Notes: generated by a model not told the origin, from the sequence alone. 51,724 bases of DNA from Streptomyces cinereus (GCA_014647715.1 BMPS01000016.1:1-51724); one strand, 5' to 3'. Numbered from the stretch's first letter, positions 39,205 through 49,376 are shown. Translations and numbers: made by a program.

Positions 39205-39939
39205 ATGACACAACCGAACCTACAGCAAAACGTCGACTTACAAGAAGTACAAAAATTTACCGACCTTGCCAATGAATGGTGGGATAAATCAGGCGCGTTT
39301 GCCACCTTGCACCAAATCAATCCGCTACGCTTAAACTGGATTGAACAGCAAACTATCGCCCGCCAGCAATCAGGATTAACGGGCAAAAAAGTGTTAGATG
39401 TCGGCTGTGGTGGTGGTATTTTGTCACATAGCATGGCAGTGCGCGGCGCCACGGTGACGGGTATTGATTTGGGAGAAGCCAATATCAAGGCAGCACAAAT
39501 CCATGCTACGCAGACCAACCAAGCGATTGATTTTGCTTGTGTTGCTGTAGAAGATTTTGCCAAAGCGCACGCTGGTGAGTTTGATGTGGTGACGTGTATG
39601 GAAATGCTCGAGCACGTGCCAGACCCTCAGTCCATTATCAATGCTTGTTTTACCCTGCTCAAACCCAATGGCGTATTGGTACTATCGACCATCAATCGCA
39701 ACCCAAAATCCTACCTGTTTGCGGTGATTGGCGCTGAATACTTATTACGCTTGTTGCCACGCGGCACACACGATTATGAAAAATTCATCACCCCAGCCGA
39801 GCTAGATCGTTTTGCTCAGCGTGCAGGCTGCAAGCGTCAAGATTTAATTGGCTTACATTACAATCCACTTATCAAGCACTATTGGCTGGCACAAAATGTT
39901 GACGTTAACTACATGATGGCGGTATATAAGCCTCAGTAG
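39205..39939 (+). CDS. ubiG: Ubiquinone biosynthesis O-methyltransferase
   Basis: UbiG performs two SAM-dependent O-methylations in ubiquinone synthesis. The SAM motif VLDVGCGGGILSHSMA, VTCMEMLEHVPDP, and STINRNPKSYLFAVIGAEYLLRLLPRGTHDYEKFITPAEL (the membrane-contact loop of UbiG) are all seen. It has 244 residues. It heads a run with mupP and yciK, the same order as in Pseudomonas. Confidence 0.96.
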   Translation: MTQPNLQQNVDLQEVQKFTDLANEWWDKSGAFATLHQINPLRLNWIEQQTIARQQSGLTGKKVLDVGCGGGILSHSMAVRGATVTGIDLGEANIKAAQIHATQTNQAIDFACVAVEDFAKAHAGEFDVVTCMEMLEHVPDPQSIINACFTLLKPNGVLVLSTINRNPKSYLFAVIGAEYLLRLLPRGTHDYEKFITPAELDRFAQRAGCKRQDLIGLHYNPLIKHYWLAQNVDVNYMMAVYKPQ

Positions 39940-39979
39940 TTGGCTTTACTTAAATATTAATCGTTGATTTGAGCAAAAA

Positions 39980-40690
39980 ATGACTGAAAAATGCCAAGCT
40001 GTATTGTTTGACCTTGATGGTACTTTGATTGATACGGCGCCTGATTTTATCCGCATTATTAAGGTGATGTGCGCCAAACACCAGCACCCAGCGCCCAGTG
40101 ATACCGCCATTCGCGAGCAAGTTTCTGCAGGCGCCAGAGCCATGGTCAAGCTGATGTTTGGCGAGCTTGCCGATGTGACTGAGGATGACCCAACCTTGCT
40201 GGCTTATCGGCAAGAGTTTTTGGACACCTATGAAGCCGATATCTGTGTCGATAGCCGCTTGTTTGATGGGCTTGATTCGCTGTTAAAAAACTTGGAATCA
40301 CGTGGTATTGTATGGGGCATTGTCACCAATAAGCCGCGTTATTTGGCGGAAAATTTGTTAGAGAAACTTGAGTTAACTGAGCGCTGTGCGGTACTGGTAT
40401 GCCCTGATGATGTCAAATACACCAAACCTGACCCAGAGCCCATGTATTTGGCAGTAGCGCGGTTGAATGAACAACTCGGGCGTCAGCTACAGCCTGAAAA
40501 TTGTGTGTATGTCGGTGACCATATCCGTGACATTCAAGCGGGCAATGCGGCGAATATGCGTACGATTTTGGCAGCTTATGGCTACATTCCCCCTGAAGAC
40601 CAAGCGGATTTGGGCAGTTGGGGCGCAGATAACATAATCCATAGCGTCGCTGAATTGACCGCTTTGCTTGTGGATTGGACGGATGCTTGA
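39980..40690 (+). CDS. mupP: HAD phosphatase, MupP-like (MurNAc-6-phosphate phosphatase)
   Basis: A haloacid-dehalogenase phosphatase of 236 residues: motif I FDLDGTLIDTAPD, motif II VTNKP, and motif IV VGDHIRDIQAG with Lys in KYTKPDPEP. On sequence alone it could be called phosphoglycolate phosphatase (Gph). The position between ubiG and yciK is that of Pseudomonas MupP, which dephosphorylates MurNAc-6-P in the MurU peptidoglycan-recycling route. anmK in this window makes that substrate, which favours MupP. It lies 40 bases after ubiG. Confidence 0.82.
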   Translation: MTEKCQAVLFDLDGTLIDTAPDFIRIIKVMCAKHQHPAPSDTAIREQVSAGARAMVKLMFGELADVTEDDPTLLAYRQEFLDTYEADICVDSRLFDGLDSLLKNLESRGIVWGIVTNKPRYLAENLLEKLELTERCAVLVCPDDVKYTKPDPEPMYLAVARLNEQLGRQLQPENCVYVGDHIRDIQAGNAANMRTILAAYGYIPPEDQADLGSWGADNIIHSVAELTALLVDWTDA

Positions 40691-40802
40691 GCGCACACTT
40701 AAACAAGCAACTAGGCGGTTGATGCATAGACAAGGTGTTAACAATTTGACCGATTTTTAGGAAATTTTTTAGCAAGCTTTTAAGAAAAATTTTGAGGAAA
40801 CT

Positions 40803-41573
40803 ATGACTTTAGCAACCCATGATGATATCCGTAACTTTATCCCACCTGCCGATTGTCTAAAAGGTAAAAATATTTTGGTCACAGGGGCAGGTGATGGCAT
40901 CGGTAAAGCAGCAGCGCTAAGCTATGCAAAATATGGCGCGACCGTGCTACTACTTGGCAAGACCGCGAGCAAGCTTGAAGCCGTGTATGACCTAATTGAA
41001 GCCGAAGGCGGTGCTGAGCCTGCCATGCTACTGATGAATCTAGAGAGTGCAAGCTACACAGAAATGCAGCAATTGGCGATTTTGATTGAGCGTGAAGTCG
41101 GGCATTTGGACGGTGTTTTACACAATGCAGGGTTGCTCGGTGTATTAACCCCCCTTGAGATGTATGACCCAATTATTTTTGAGCAAGTGATGAAAGTCAA
41201 TTTTAATGCCACCTTTACCCTTACCCAAGCTTTGCTACCGCTACTCAAATCTGCACAAAGTGGCTCAGTGGTGTTTACCTCTAGTAGTGTCGGCAGCCGT
41301 CCACGCGCGTTTTGGGGGGCGTATGCGCTGTCAAAATTGGCGGTAGAAGGGATGAGCGATATTTTCACCCAAGAAACCCAAAAAACCACCACCCTGCGCT
41401 TTAATTGCATCAATCCCGGTGCCACGCGTACCCAAATGCGTGCTGCTGCCTATCCGAGCGAAAACCCCAACACCTTGCTTGCGCCCGAAGACTTGATGAG
41501 TGCGTATGTCGCCTTGATGACTGATGAAGCGGCAGGTATTAAAGGTCAGGTGATTGATTTACAGCCACAATAA
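40803..41573 (+). CDS. yciK: YciK-type short-chain dehydrogenase/reductase
   Basis: A classical SDR of 256 residues: TGAGDGIGKAAALSYAKYG (NAD(P) binding), HNAGLLG, catalytic Ser in VVFTSSSVG and the Tyr/Lys pair in YALSKLAVEG. Its partner order ubiG-mupP-yciK matches Pseudomonas and supports the name. The physiological substrate of YciK is not established. A GAGGAAA ribosome-binding site precedes the start. Confidence 0.88.
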   Translation: MTLATHDDIRNFIPPADCLKGKNILVTGAGDGIGKAAALSYAKYGATVLLLGKTASKLEAVYDLIEAEGGAEPAMLLMNLESASYTEMQQLAILIEREVGHLDGVLHNAGLLGVLTPLEMYDPIIFEQVMKVNFNATFTLTQALLPLLKSAQSGSVVFTSSSVGSRPRAFWGAYALSKLAVEGMSDIFTQETQKTTTLRFNCINPGATRTQMRAAAYPSENPNTLLAPEDLMSAYVALMTDEAAGIKGQVIDLQPQ

Positions 41574-41662
41574 AATGGCGCGATAACGGCTTTAATACGC
41601 TATTGAAATTTGACAAAACCACTACCATATTATGGTTAACCTATTAAAATTTAAGGAAAAAT

Positions 41663-41929
41663 ATGGCAAGTGGTTGGGCTGCGGATGGCGCAGAAAACGA
41701 GCAAATTGAAGCGACTATTAATGACGCGATTGAACGGGCAAAACGGGCATTGCCACAGGGCGAGAGTCTAACTCATTGTGAGGAGTGCGATGCCCCCATC
41801 CCCGAAGCACGGCGTCTTGCGATGCCAGGCGTGCACTTGTGCGTGCGTTGTCAACAATCGCTAGAACAGCATCAGCAAAAAGTTGAGCTGTTTAATCGCC
41901 GTGGTAGTAAAGATAGCCAATTGCGCTAA
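41663..41929 (+). CDS. DksA/TraR-family C4 zinc-finger protein
   Basis: An 88-residue protein whose C-terminal half has a four-cysteine zinc finger: CEECDAPIPEARRLAMPGVHLCVRCQ. The N-terminal part is a short helix (QIEATINDAIERAKRALPQGES). It lacks the long coiled coil of true DksA and resembles YbiI-like members. It may bind RNA polymerase or simply be a small zinc protein. A strong AAGGAAAA ribosome-binding site is present. Its codon use looks like the neighbouring core genes. Confidence 0.85.
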   Translation: MASGWAADGAENEQIEATINDAIERAKRALPQGESLTHCEECDAPIPEARRLAMPGVHLCVRCQQSLEQHQQKVELFNRRGSKDSQLR

Positions 41930-41983
41930 GCGTATTGGCTAACGCTGTCGTTCATAATAGCTGTCATTCATAATAATTGCAGC

Positions 41984-43642
41984 TTATAAAAATTTTTCAA
42001 GCGGTAGGTGCGATAGCATCCATACTAGCGTACGCTGCCAAGCCTTGGTTTGTGGCTCTTCATCATATTTGACGATTTGATCGTTCTCGAGCGTTGACCA
42101 CTGAATATTGTCATCTTTGAGCGACAAGGTGTAGCTGGTTGTTGGCAAGGCTTGCAAAAATTCATTGCGGATTTTGTTGGCAAGTACAGGGTGGGCGATG
42201 GCAACGCCAAGTTCGGTATTGGTCAAGGCTGAACGTGGATCAAAGTTGAACGACCCGATATACACCTTTTCACCATCGCTTTCAAACGTTTTGGCATGCA
42301 AGCTGGTTGCAGAGCTTCCCGTCAAGTATGAATCACGCAGATTGTCTTTGATGGCATTGGGCTTGAGCTCATATAGCTTGACCCCAGCTTTGAGTAAGTC
42401 TTTGCGGTGTTTGGCATAGCCAGAATGCACGAGCTTGACATCGGTGGCGCTCATGGCATTGGTCAAAATATTCACCGCTACGCCTTTTTTTGCAAGGTTG
42501 ATAAAATAGTCTTTGCCTTGCTCCGTGGGTACAAAATACGCAGAGATTAAATTGAGTTCACGGCTGATTTTCCCTAAGCTTTGGTTGATGTCTAACCCTT
42601 GGGTATTGGCTTTGCTGCCCAGTTTGTCAGGATCGTCCGTCAATAGCTGGACGCTTGCCCAGTAGAGCGGCAATTTTTGTTGTTTGATTTGGTTGACAAA
42701 ATCGATTGCCACCAAGCGCTTTAGATAGTCGTTTTTCAGCTTTAGCACAGGGTCGAGTTGTTGTGACGCGGGTTTATCGGCTTTTTGGGTTTTTGGAATA
42801 AACACTTGGTTTAGGGCGGATGGCTCAGGTTTTTTGACCAAATCGGTGATAGGAAAAGCCAGTTTATGGTTCCAATATTGGTCAAATGCTTGTGACATCT
42901 GCGGCACAATATGACCAACCATCAGCACATCTAGGTCAGAAAATACCATCTCTTGGTTTAAAGAAAAATACTCATCCCCGATATTGCGCCCGCCTGTGAT
43001 GGTGATTTGGCTATCAGCGGTGATGGATTTGTTGTGCATACGATGATTGAGCCGCTCAAAATCGCCCACAAACCCTAGCCAGCGCCACGAGCGAAAACGA
43101 TTGGGGTTCATCAATCTCACTTCAATATTTGGGTGTTCATTGAGTACCCACAGCGTTGGGTCGAGACCACGGGTATTGTTGTCATCTATCAATAATCGCA
43201 CGCGCACACCGCGCTCTGCCGCTTCTTTGATGGCTTGGAACATCAGATTGCCAGTGATGTCGTTATTCCAAATATAATACTGCACATCTAGCGTTTTCTC
43301 TGCGGTGCTAATGAGCAGCATGCGTGCGGCAAACGCATCCATGCCATCGGGCAAGGGATAAACGCCCGTTTTTTGTGGATTGCTTTTAACCAACTCTGCG
43401 ATGCCATCGGCCATGCTTTGCGAGCCAAATTGGCGAAAACGGCTGGAGGGCTCATCAGGTGGCATATCGGTTGCCACTGTTTTTTGATGGTCTTTGGTAA
43501 TGACAGCGGTTTGATACGTGCTGGATTTGCCCGTGTTGGCAGGCAGACGACCCCACCAGGCGATAAAAAACAAAATCGCCATACATACCAAAAATAGGCT
43601 GGCTAAAAAAATAAGACGACGTTTGAACAGGGGTCTTAGCAT
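41984..43642 (-). CDS. Phospholipase D-family protein (cardiolipin synthase C-like)
   Basis: About 552 residues with an N-terminal membrane anchor (RLIFLASLFLVCMAILFFIAWWG) and two HKD motifs: HNKSITAD within HRMHNKSITADSQITITGGRN, and HAKTFESD followed by VYIGSFNFDPRS. The pattern (LDVQYYIWNNDITG, RLLIDDNNTRGLD) resembles ClsC, which makes cardiolipin from phosphatidylethanolamine and phosphatidylglycerol. ClsC usually works with a MacroD-type partner (YmdB), which is not seen here. The ATG at 43642 is preferred over the frame start at 43663. Confidence 0.85.
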   Translation of the reverse strand: MLRPLFKRRLIFLASLFLVCMAILFFIAWWGRLPANTGKSSTYQTAVITKDHQKTVATDMPPDEPSSRFRQFGSQSMADGIAELVKSNPQKTGVYPLPDGMDAFAARMLLISTAEKTLDVQYYIWNNDITGNLMFQAIKEAAERGVRVRLLIDDNNTRGLDPTLWVLNEHPNIEVRLMNPNRFRSWRWLGFVGDFERLNHRMHNKSITADSQITITGGRNIGDEYFSLNQEMVFSDLDVLMVGHIVPQMSQAFDQYWNHKLAFPITDLVKKPEPSALNQVFIPKTQKADKPASQQLDPVLKLKNDYLKRLVAIDFVNQIKQQKLPLYWASVQLLTDDPDKLGSKANTQGLDINQSLGKISRELNLISAYFVPTEQGKDYFINLAKKGVAVNILTNAMSATDVKLVHSGYAKHRKDLLKAGVKLYELKPNAIKDNLRDSYLTGSSATSLHAKTFESDGEKVYIGSFNFDPRSALTNTELGVAIAHPVLANKIRNEFLQALPTTSYTLSLKDDNIQWSTLENDQIVKYDEEPQTKAWQRTLVWMLSHLPLEKFL

Positions 43643-43680
43643 GATGGCACCCACCAAGGTCAATTAAGCCATGGGTTAAA

Positions 43681-44586
43681 TTAGTTAAATTGACGCCCAA
43701 TAAATTTGACGGTTTCATCCTTGGCTTTTTTGACGGCAAGTTTGCGGTTTTGTCCCAGCAGTAATTTGATTTGCCACAGTTTTTCTTGATACAAGGTTGT
43801 TGCAGGCGTGTGATACATGGCATTGATGATGCGTTTGCTCGCCAAGACGGCATCGGGGGAGCGATTGCTTAATTCTGCGACCAAAGTTTTGGCAACTTCT
43901 ATCGGTGTATCGCTTAGATGGCTGACCACACCGTAGTCAAAGGCTTGCTGACCGTCAAAAATCCGTGCCGTCATCGCTAATTCCTTGACGATATCGGCGC
44001 GTAGCACCCCCATCGCAGACTGGGTCAGTCCCATATCCGCTACCAGTCCCCATTTGGCTTCCATAATGGCAAATTGGCAATCCGCTGTGGCGATACGAAT
44101 ATCGGTCGCCAGTGCCAACTGTAGCCCTGCGCCAAGGCAATGTCCGTGCAATACACTGATGACAGGCATCGGCAATTCTCGCCACACAAGGCACACTTTT
44201 TGAAATTTACTTTGAAACGGTTTGATAAGCTCCCAAGCGACCTGTTTTAGGTTTTTTGGGTTGTTTAAATCCGCCAAATCAATGCCGGTAGAAAAGCTTT
44301 TACCTTCACCTGCCAAAATCACCGCCCGCACGTCCGTCCAAGTGGCGAGCAGGTGGGCTAAATCAATGAGTTTATCCATCAACGCAAAACTTAACGCATT
44401 GCGCTTGTCAATCCGTGTCAGCCAAACAATGACGCTATCATCACCGCTAAGTTCCAACCGCACATCGGGCGCAAGGTTATCGTTTGCCGCTTTGATACGC
44501 TGCGCTAAAGACAAAGCAGTAGCACGCTGAGAAAATGGCAAAAACCCTACACCCGGCAATATTTTTGATACCGACAAAACCGACAT
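43681..44586 (-). CDS. Crotonase-family enoyl-CoA hydratase/isomerase
   Basis: A 301-residue crotonase fold protein: ALSFALMDKL, then GKSFSTGIDLADL, HGHCLGAGLQLALATDIRIATADCQFAIMEAKWGLVADMG. The oxyanion-hole segments (FSTGIDL and CLGAG) are intact. The first ~45 residues are an extension before the fold. The start ATG at 44586 has AAGG seven bases upstream; earlier ATGs at 44619 and 44592 are less well placed. The reaction cannot be fixed; hydratase or isomerase on short acyl-CoA is usual. It runs into the phospholipase D gene 38 bases on. Confidence 0.82.
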   Translation of the reverse strand: MSVLSVSKILPGVGFLPFSQRATALSLAQRIKAANDNLAPDVRLELSGDDSVIVWLTRIDKRNALSFALMDKLIDLAHLLATWTDVRAVILAGEGKSFSTGIDLADLNNPKNLKQVAWELIKPFQSKFQKVCLVWRELPMPVISVLHGHCLGAGLQLALATDIRIATADCQFAIMEAKWGLVADMGLTQSAMGVLRADIVKELAMTARIFDGQQAFDYGVVSHLSDTPIEVAKTLVAELSNRSPDAVLASKRIINAMYHTPATTLYQEKLWQIKLLLGQNRKLAVKKAKDETVKFIGRQFN

Positions 44587-44777
44587 ACGCATCCTTAAAA
44601 TTTGACCAACCCAATACACTTAAAAAAATGTTGCGAGATCGCAATGATTTGCAATCATTAATCTCACTTTACTGATTTTGTTGGTTGGGCACAAGAGGCG
44701 ATATCAGACGATACGTTTAAGAAAGGTAACGTGAAATGGCAATCATACCAAACCTAGCGGCATTGTGGTGATGGGTG

Positions 44778-47700
44778 TTAAATCATCTTCCAAGTCATGT
44801 CGTTTTCTTTGAGCTGGGCATATTTGAGTGCAGGAAATTGACTCAAATCAGCCTGTGCCAAGTTATCGAGCGCTTGTAGCATTTGCTCATAATAAGGTGC
44901 CAAAATGGCAAATTGCGCAGGTGAGCTATTGTTGATATTTAGCAAGCACTTGTCTTCAAGATTTTGACTGGCTTGGCGTAGCTGTGGTACGCCCGTATAA
45001 CGACTCGCACCTAAAATGCGATGCGCCACGTGGGACAAGGCTTGCCTATCGTGGCGCTGCCAAGCCTGCTGCAAGTCACTTTTTTCCTGCTCAATCGACT
45101 CAATCAGCAGGGTAATTAAATTGGCTGCCAAATCAGGCTTACCTGCTACCCGCATCACCGCATCATCCCAATCAATGACCGCAAGACTTGCTAGTGACTC
45201 AGCGCTATGCTGACTGCTGACCGATGGTAGGCTTGGCAAATTAGCATTGTCATCGGTGGTAGTCGCTGAGGCGGCTAATGGTGTATGAGCAAATACGGCA
45301 CTCTCTTTGGGGGTTGCAGGGGCAGTACGCGGGTGATTTGCCCCAGATACTATAGACGCTATCGACCGCGCCGAGCTAGGTGAGTTGATAGCAGATTTGT
45401 CAGAAGCCACATCAGCGGACACGGACGTGCTGTGTTTACCCAACCAGCGTTGCAGGATTTGCAATAACTGGGCTTGACTGATTGGCTTGCCCACATAGTC
45501 ATCAATCCCAGACGCCAATAATTTATCGCGTTCATCCGATAGACTATGTGCGGTCAGGGCAATAATCGGAATATGTTGATGTCCTGCTTGCGTTTCAACC
45601 TTACGGATTTGGATGGCGGCTTCACTGCCTGACATTCTTGGCATTTGAATGTCCATAAAGATCAAATCCACGGCGGTATCGCTTTGTGACTGGTGGGTGG
45701 TGATGTATTCAATGGCATCAAACCCACTATTAACCGTCACCACATTAATGCTCAGCTCAGCCAATAACGCTTCTAGTACCAACAAATTGGGCAGATGGTC
45801 ATCCACGGCAAGCACAGTAAAACCATGCCACTGCGGCAGTGTTGGCTCTTGGCTGCTGGCAGAGTTACTATCGAGCAACTGATAAAGTTGGCGGCGATCG
45901 AGCGGCTGATACAAGGCTTGGGCTTGGTAACGCGACAACAATTCTGGCTCAAGATTGACTTGATAGCCAAATAGTAGCAATTTACCGGCATAATGTAAGC
46001 GTACTTGTTTGAGCAGCGACGTGGTATCCTCAGTGGTACCATTGTCCACGATGACCCAATCCCAATGATTGCCTGTTTCTTTGAGCGATTCGAGTAGGCT
46101 TGCTAGCGTACTTGCGATAGTAATGGCAATCGGCAATTCACGCAGTGAGCCTTTTAACACTTGTAAGCTTGCAGGATGGTCAATCCAAACCAAAATATTT
46201 ACCGCAGCAGTGGTATCAGCCGCCACATAACCGGCATCGGTTTTTGGCGGGACAATAGCAGGTAACTGCCAAATGGGGTCATGGATAAGCAGCCGCTGCT
46301 GCTCTTGGTTACTGATGCTCATCGGCAAAGTAAACCAAAACGTCGAGCCTTTGATTTTGTGCGATTGGCTCGCATCACTCGCTTGCTCAGTGGCGTTGTC
46401 ATAAAAACCAATATTGCCGCCCATCAGATAGGTGAGCTGTTTTGAAATCACCAACCCCAACCCCGTACCGCCGTACTGGCGAGTAATCGAAGGATCGCCT
46501 TGCGAAAAACTTTGGAACAGCACTTTTTGATGCTCAGGCGAAATCCCGCGCCCTGTATCTTGCACACTGATATGAATTAAATCATCGATGTCATCATCCA
46601 GACTGACCCGCACAATGACCTCGCCATCATCGGTAAATTTGATCGCGTTGTTAACAAGATTGGTCAAAACCTGCTTGGTGCGTAACGCATCCCCTACCAG
46701 ATAATGCGGCACATCGTCATAGAAGAACACCGCCAGGCGTAAGTCTTTCTCTGCCGCCAGTGGCGATAGCATATCCACCACGTCGTAAATACTGGCATAC
46801 AGGTCAAATTCATGACTATCTAGTACCAGTTTGCCGGCTTCAATCTTAGAAAAATCAAGCACGTCATTGACCAAGGCTAATAGGTGCGCTGAAGACTTAC
46901 GAATCGTTTGCACGTACAAGTCTTGCTCGGCGTTTAAGCCGCCATGACGGGATAATAGGTTGATAAAGCCGTCAATACTGTTAAGTGGAGTGCGTAACTC
47001 GTGACTGATATTGGCTAAAAATGCCGATTTGGTTTGACTGGCTGAAACCGCGGCATCACGCGCATTGCGAATTGAGATGTTTTGCATTTCCATCTCGTCA
47101 AAAGCCAATCGCAAATCATCTTCGGTCTGTTCGGCGTGATTTTTGAGTTCTTGGAAGCTTTTATGCAGACGTCTTAAGGTCTTGACCAAATCCTGTTGCA
47201 GTTGGTTGATTTCACCGCTGGCGTTGATGGTCATCGGTTTATACAGGTTGTTGGCGTTGGTGCGCTGCAAATGTAACCGCATCTCATAAATCGGCGCAAT
47301 CCAGCGTCTAGCATATATGTGGGTGGTCAATAGCAGCAGCAAAATGGTAAAGAGTCCGGTAATCGCTAACGCTAACATCACCTGATAGCGAGCCACTTGT
47401 AGCGGCTCATTATCAATATTGACAATAAGCCACAAGGTCGGTAGTGGGGCAGTCGCATTGGCGGGCGCGCTTAGTACCAATTTTCGACCAAATAAGCTAC
47501 TACCCTTGCTATTAAACAGGCTGTTGGATTGGGTGTTGAGCTGCGTCAGCAAATAAGTTTGCTGTGTATTGCTTTGCGCTTCAAGGTGTCGTCCCAAAAA
47601 AGGCAACAAGCGCGGATTGGGCTGTTGTGACAAATCACCAAAACTGACCAACACGTTGCTTTGTTCGTTGACAATCGCCGCGCCTTGCAAGTGTTTGTCG

Positions 47701-48074
47701 TTGATGGCATTTTGTAGGGCAAATTTCACATTGGCTTGCAGTGTCGCCAGTTCTTTGGGCGACAGCTCGGCTCTATTTGCGCTGCCTTTGTTTGAGTTAT
47801 CTTTATTTGAGCCATTATTGCTATTAGGCTGAGCGGTATTTGTAGATAGCGCTTGGTTGATTTTAATCAGATTCGTCTGCATAGAAGCGGCGACTGGCTG
47901 CAGAGTCACCAGCAAATTATCCGCGGTTGATTGCTGAATGGTACGCGCAGCACGGCTGGTATCCGATAACACCAAAAAACCACCCGTCAACGCGAGTGCG
48001 CTAATCGGCAAAAACACCAATAGTATCAACTGTCCATAAGCGGTGGAAAAATCCAAGTGAAATCGTTTGCTCAC
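44778..48074 (-). CDS. gacS: Hybrid sensor kinase GacS/BarA
   Basis: A 1098-residue inner-membrane sensor kinase that by family phosphorylates GacA/UvrY and controls CsrA/RsmA-sequestering small RNAs. Order of parts: membrane helix (about 15-37); periplasmic domain with an Asn/Ser-rich insertion near residue 90; second helix; HAMP; HisKA with His358 in ANISHELRTPLNS; HATPase (NLVNNAIKFTDDG, DTGRGISPEHQ). A degenerate receiver (about 640-745) comes next, then a true receiver with Asp808 in DLIFMDIQMPRMSG, an Ala/Ser linker, and a C-terminal Hpt with His1018 in VAHRILGASR. It is divergent from cysM, as in Pseudomonas and Acinetobacter. Confidence 0.93.
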   Translation of the reverse strand: MSKRFHLDFSTAYGQLILLVFLPISALALTGGFLVLSDTSRAARTIQQSTADNLLVTLQPVAASMQTNLIKINQALSTNTAQPNSNNGSNKDNSNKGSANRAELSPKELATLQANVKFALQNAINDKHLQGAAIVNEQSNVLVSFGDLSQQPNPRLLPFLGRHLEAQSNTQQTYLLTQLNTQSNSLFNSKGSSLFGRKLVLSAPANATAPLPTLWLIVNIDNEPLQVARYQVMLALAITGLFTILLLLLTTHIYARRWIAPIYEMRLHLQRTNANNLYKPMTINASGEINQLQQDLVKTLRRLHKSFQELKNHAEQTEDDLRLAFDEMEMQNISIRNARDAAVSASQTKSAFLANISHELRTPLNSIDGFINLLSRHGGLNAEQDLYVQTIRKSSAHLLALVNDVLDFSKIEAGKLVLDSHEFDLYASIYDVVDMLSPLAAEKDLRLAVFFYDDVPHYLVGDALRTKQVLTNLVNNAIKFTDDGEVIVRVSLDDDIDDLIHISVQDTGRGISPEHQKVLFQSFSQGDPSITRQYGGTGLGLVISKQLTYLMGGNIGFYDNATEQASDASQSHKIKGSTFWFTLPMSISNQEQQRLLIHDPIWQLPAIVPPKTDAGYVAADTTAAVNILVWIDHPASLQVLKGSLRELPIAITIASTLASLLESLKETGNHWDWVIVDNGTTEDTTSLLKQVRLHYAGKLLLFGYQVNLEPELLSRYQAQALYQPLDRRQLYQLLDSNSASSQEPTLPQWHGFTVLAVDDHLPNLLVLEALLAELSINVVTVNSGFDAIEYITTHQSQSDTAVDLIFMDIQMPRMSGSEAAIQIRKVETQAGHQHIPIIALTAHSLSDERDKLLASGIDDYVGKPISQAQLLQILQRWLGKHSTSVSADVASDKSAINSPSSARSIASIVSGANHPRTAPATPKESAVFAHTPLAASATTTDDNANLPSLPSVSSQHSAESLASLAVIDWDDAVMRVAGKPDLAANLITLLIESIEQEKSDLQQAWQRHDRQALSHVAHRILGASRYTGVPQLRQASQNLEDKCLLNINNSSPAQFAILAPYYEQMLQALDNLAQADLSQFPALKYAQLKENDMTWKMI

Positions 48075-48452
48075 ATTGCTAGCCTTGCATCAGCCTAATT
48101 TAGGCATCAGATTTTTTATCAGGGTTTTGGGGTATAGCGTTTCATTTTATAGGATTTTAGCCAATTTTGCTTGCGCGGCTAGGGTTTTTGTCGCAAGTAA
48201 ATTTTTGACAAGTCTATACCCCAGCAAAAAATCGAGATAAAATCAGATGGGGTAGCGGTGGAAAAATGACTTGCATAATAATCATGATTCGCCACTGACG
48301 AGTGATACGAATTTTGCTAAACTACGCGCGCAATCCAAAAAATTTAATGTTAAAAAAACTAATCAACGCTAGCTAATCTATAAGCTAGACTAAATGCGTC
48401 TGCTCAAAACTCGTATTATCAAAAGTTCATGGCCAAAAACTAAGGTTGTCTT
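48075..48452. other. 378-base region between divergent gacS and cysM
   Basis: No gene is seen. It contains an AATCATGATT palindrome near 48280 and TTGACA near 48206, but no convincing -10 partner. Both promoters must lie here. Confidence 0.5.
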
Positions 48453-49376
48453 ATGACCCATAATAATTTCATCACTGAAACCAGCACGCTCAATGACTGC
48501 ATTGGACATACGCCACTGGTTAAGCTGGCGCGATTTGCACCGCAAACCGACCAAGGCACAGCCACCCTGCTTGCCAAACTTGAAGGCAACAATCCAGCGG
48601 GCTCAGTGAAAGACCGCCCTGCCTATAACATGTTTTATCAAGCGGAACTGCGTGGCACTATCAAGCCAGGCGACACCATCATTGAGGCCACCAGTGGCAA
48701 TACAGGCATCGCCCTTGCCATGGTCGCGGCAATGCGCGGCTATGCCATGACGCTGATTATGCCTAGCAACTCTACCCAAGAGCGTAAAGACGCGATGGCA
48801 GCGTATGGGGCGACATTGATTGAAGTCGATAACATGGAGTCGGCACGCGACCTTGCCCAACAAATGCAGGCAGAAGGCAAAGGCATCGTACTCGATCAGT
48901 TTAACAACCCTGACAACAAACAAGCGCATTATCTGACCACAGGTCCTGAGATTTGGCAGCAAACGAATGGCACGATTACCCATTTTATTAGCTCAATGGG
49001 GACCACAGGCACCATCATGGGCGTGTCCAAATACCTAAAAGAACAAAACCCAAACGTGCAAATTATCGGTTTACAACCTGCTGAAGGCGCTAATATCGCA
49101 GGGATTCGCCGATGGCCAGCCGCCTATTTGCCAAAGATTTTTGAGCCAAGTTTGGTGGATAGGGTGATGGACATCGAGCAGCACGATGCGGAAGTGTTTA
49201 TGCGTAAGCTTGCCCGCGAAGAAGGGATTTTTGCGGGGGTATCATCAGGTGGTGCGGCGTGGGCAGCATACCAAATCGCTAAAGAACACCCAAATGCGGT
49301 GATTGCATTTATCGTCTGTGACCGTGGCGATCGTTATCTATCAACAGGGTTGTTTGGTGTTAAAGATGACGCTTAA
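48453..49376 (+). CDS. cysM: Cysteine synthase B
   Basis: CysM is a PLP enzyme that makes cysteine from O-acetylserine and sulfide or thiosulfate. The PLP lysine is Lys53 in NNPAGSVKDRPAYNM; TSGNTGIALA binds the cofactor phosphate and substrate, and SSMGTTGTIMG and the GVSSGGAA loop complete the site. The IRRWPAAYLPKIF stretch is of CysM rather than CysK type. It has 307 residues and an AAGG ribosome-binding site. The position opposite gacS is conserved in Pseudomonadales. Confidence 0.95.
   Translation: MTHNNFITETSTLNDCIGHTPLVKLARFAPQTDQGTATLLAKLEGNNPAGSVKDRPAYNMFYQAELRGTIKPGDTIIEATSGNTGIALAMVAAMRGYAMTLIMPSNSTQERKDAMAAYGATLIEVDNMESARDLAQQMQAEGKGIVLDQFNNPDNKQAHYLTTGPEIWQQTNGTITHFISSMGTTGTIMGVSKYLKEQNPNVQIIGLQPAEGANIAGIRRWPAAYLPKIFEPSLVDRVMDIEQHDAEVFMRKLAREEGIFAGVSSGGAAWAAYQIAKEHPNAVIAFIVCDRGDRYLSTGLFGVKDDA

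Noticed and set aside
39980-40690. Calling the HAD protein phosphoglycolate phosphatase
   Set aside because: Motifs alone allow it, but the ubiG-yciK context and anmK in the window favour MupP; kept as an alternative only.
44631-44668. Overlapping short palindromes (TTGCGA…TCGCAA and AATGATT…AATCATT) between gacS and the crotonase gene
   Set aside because: The arms are only 6-7 bases and there is no promoter or terminator context to support a function.
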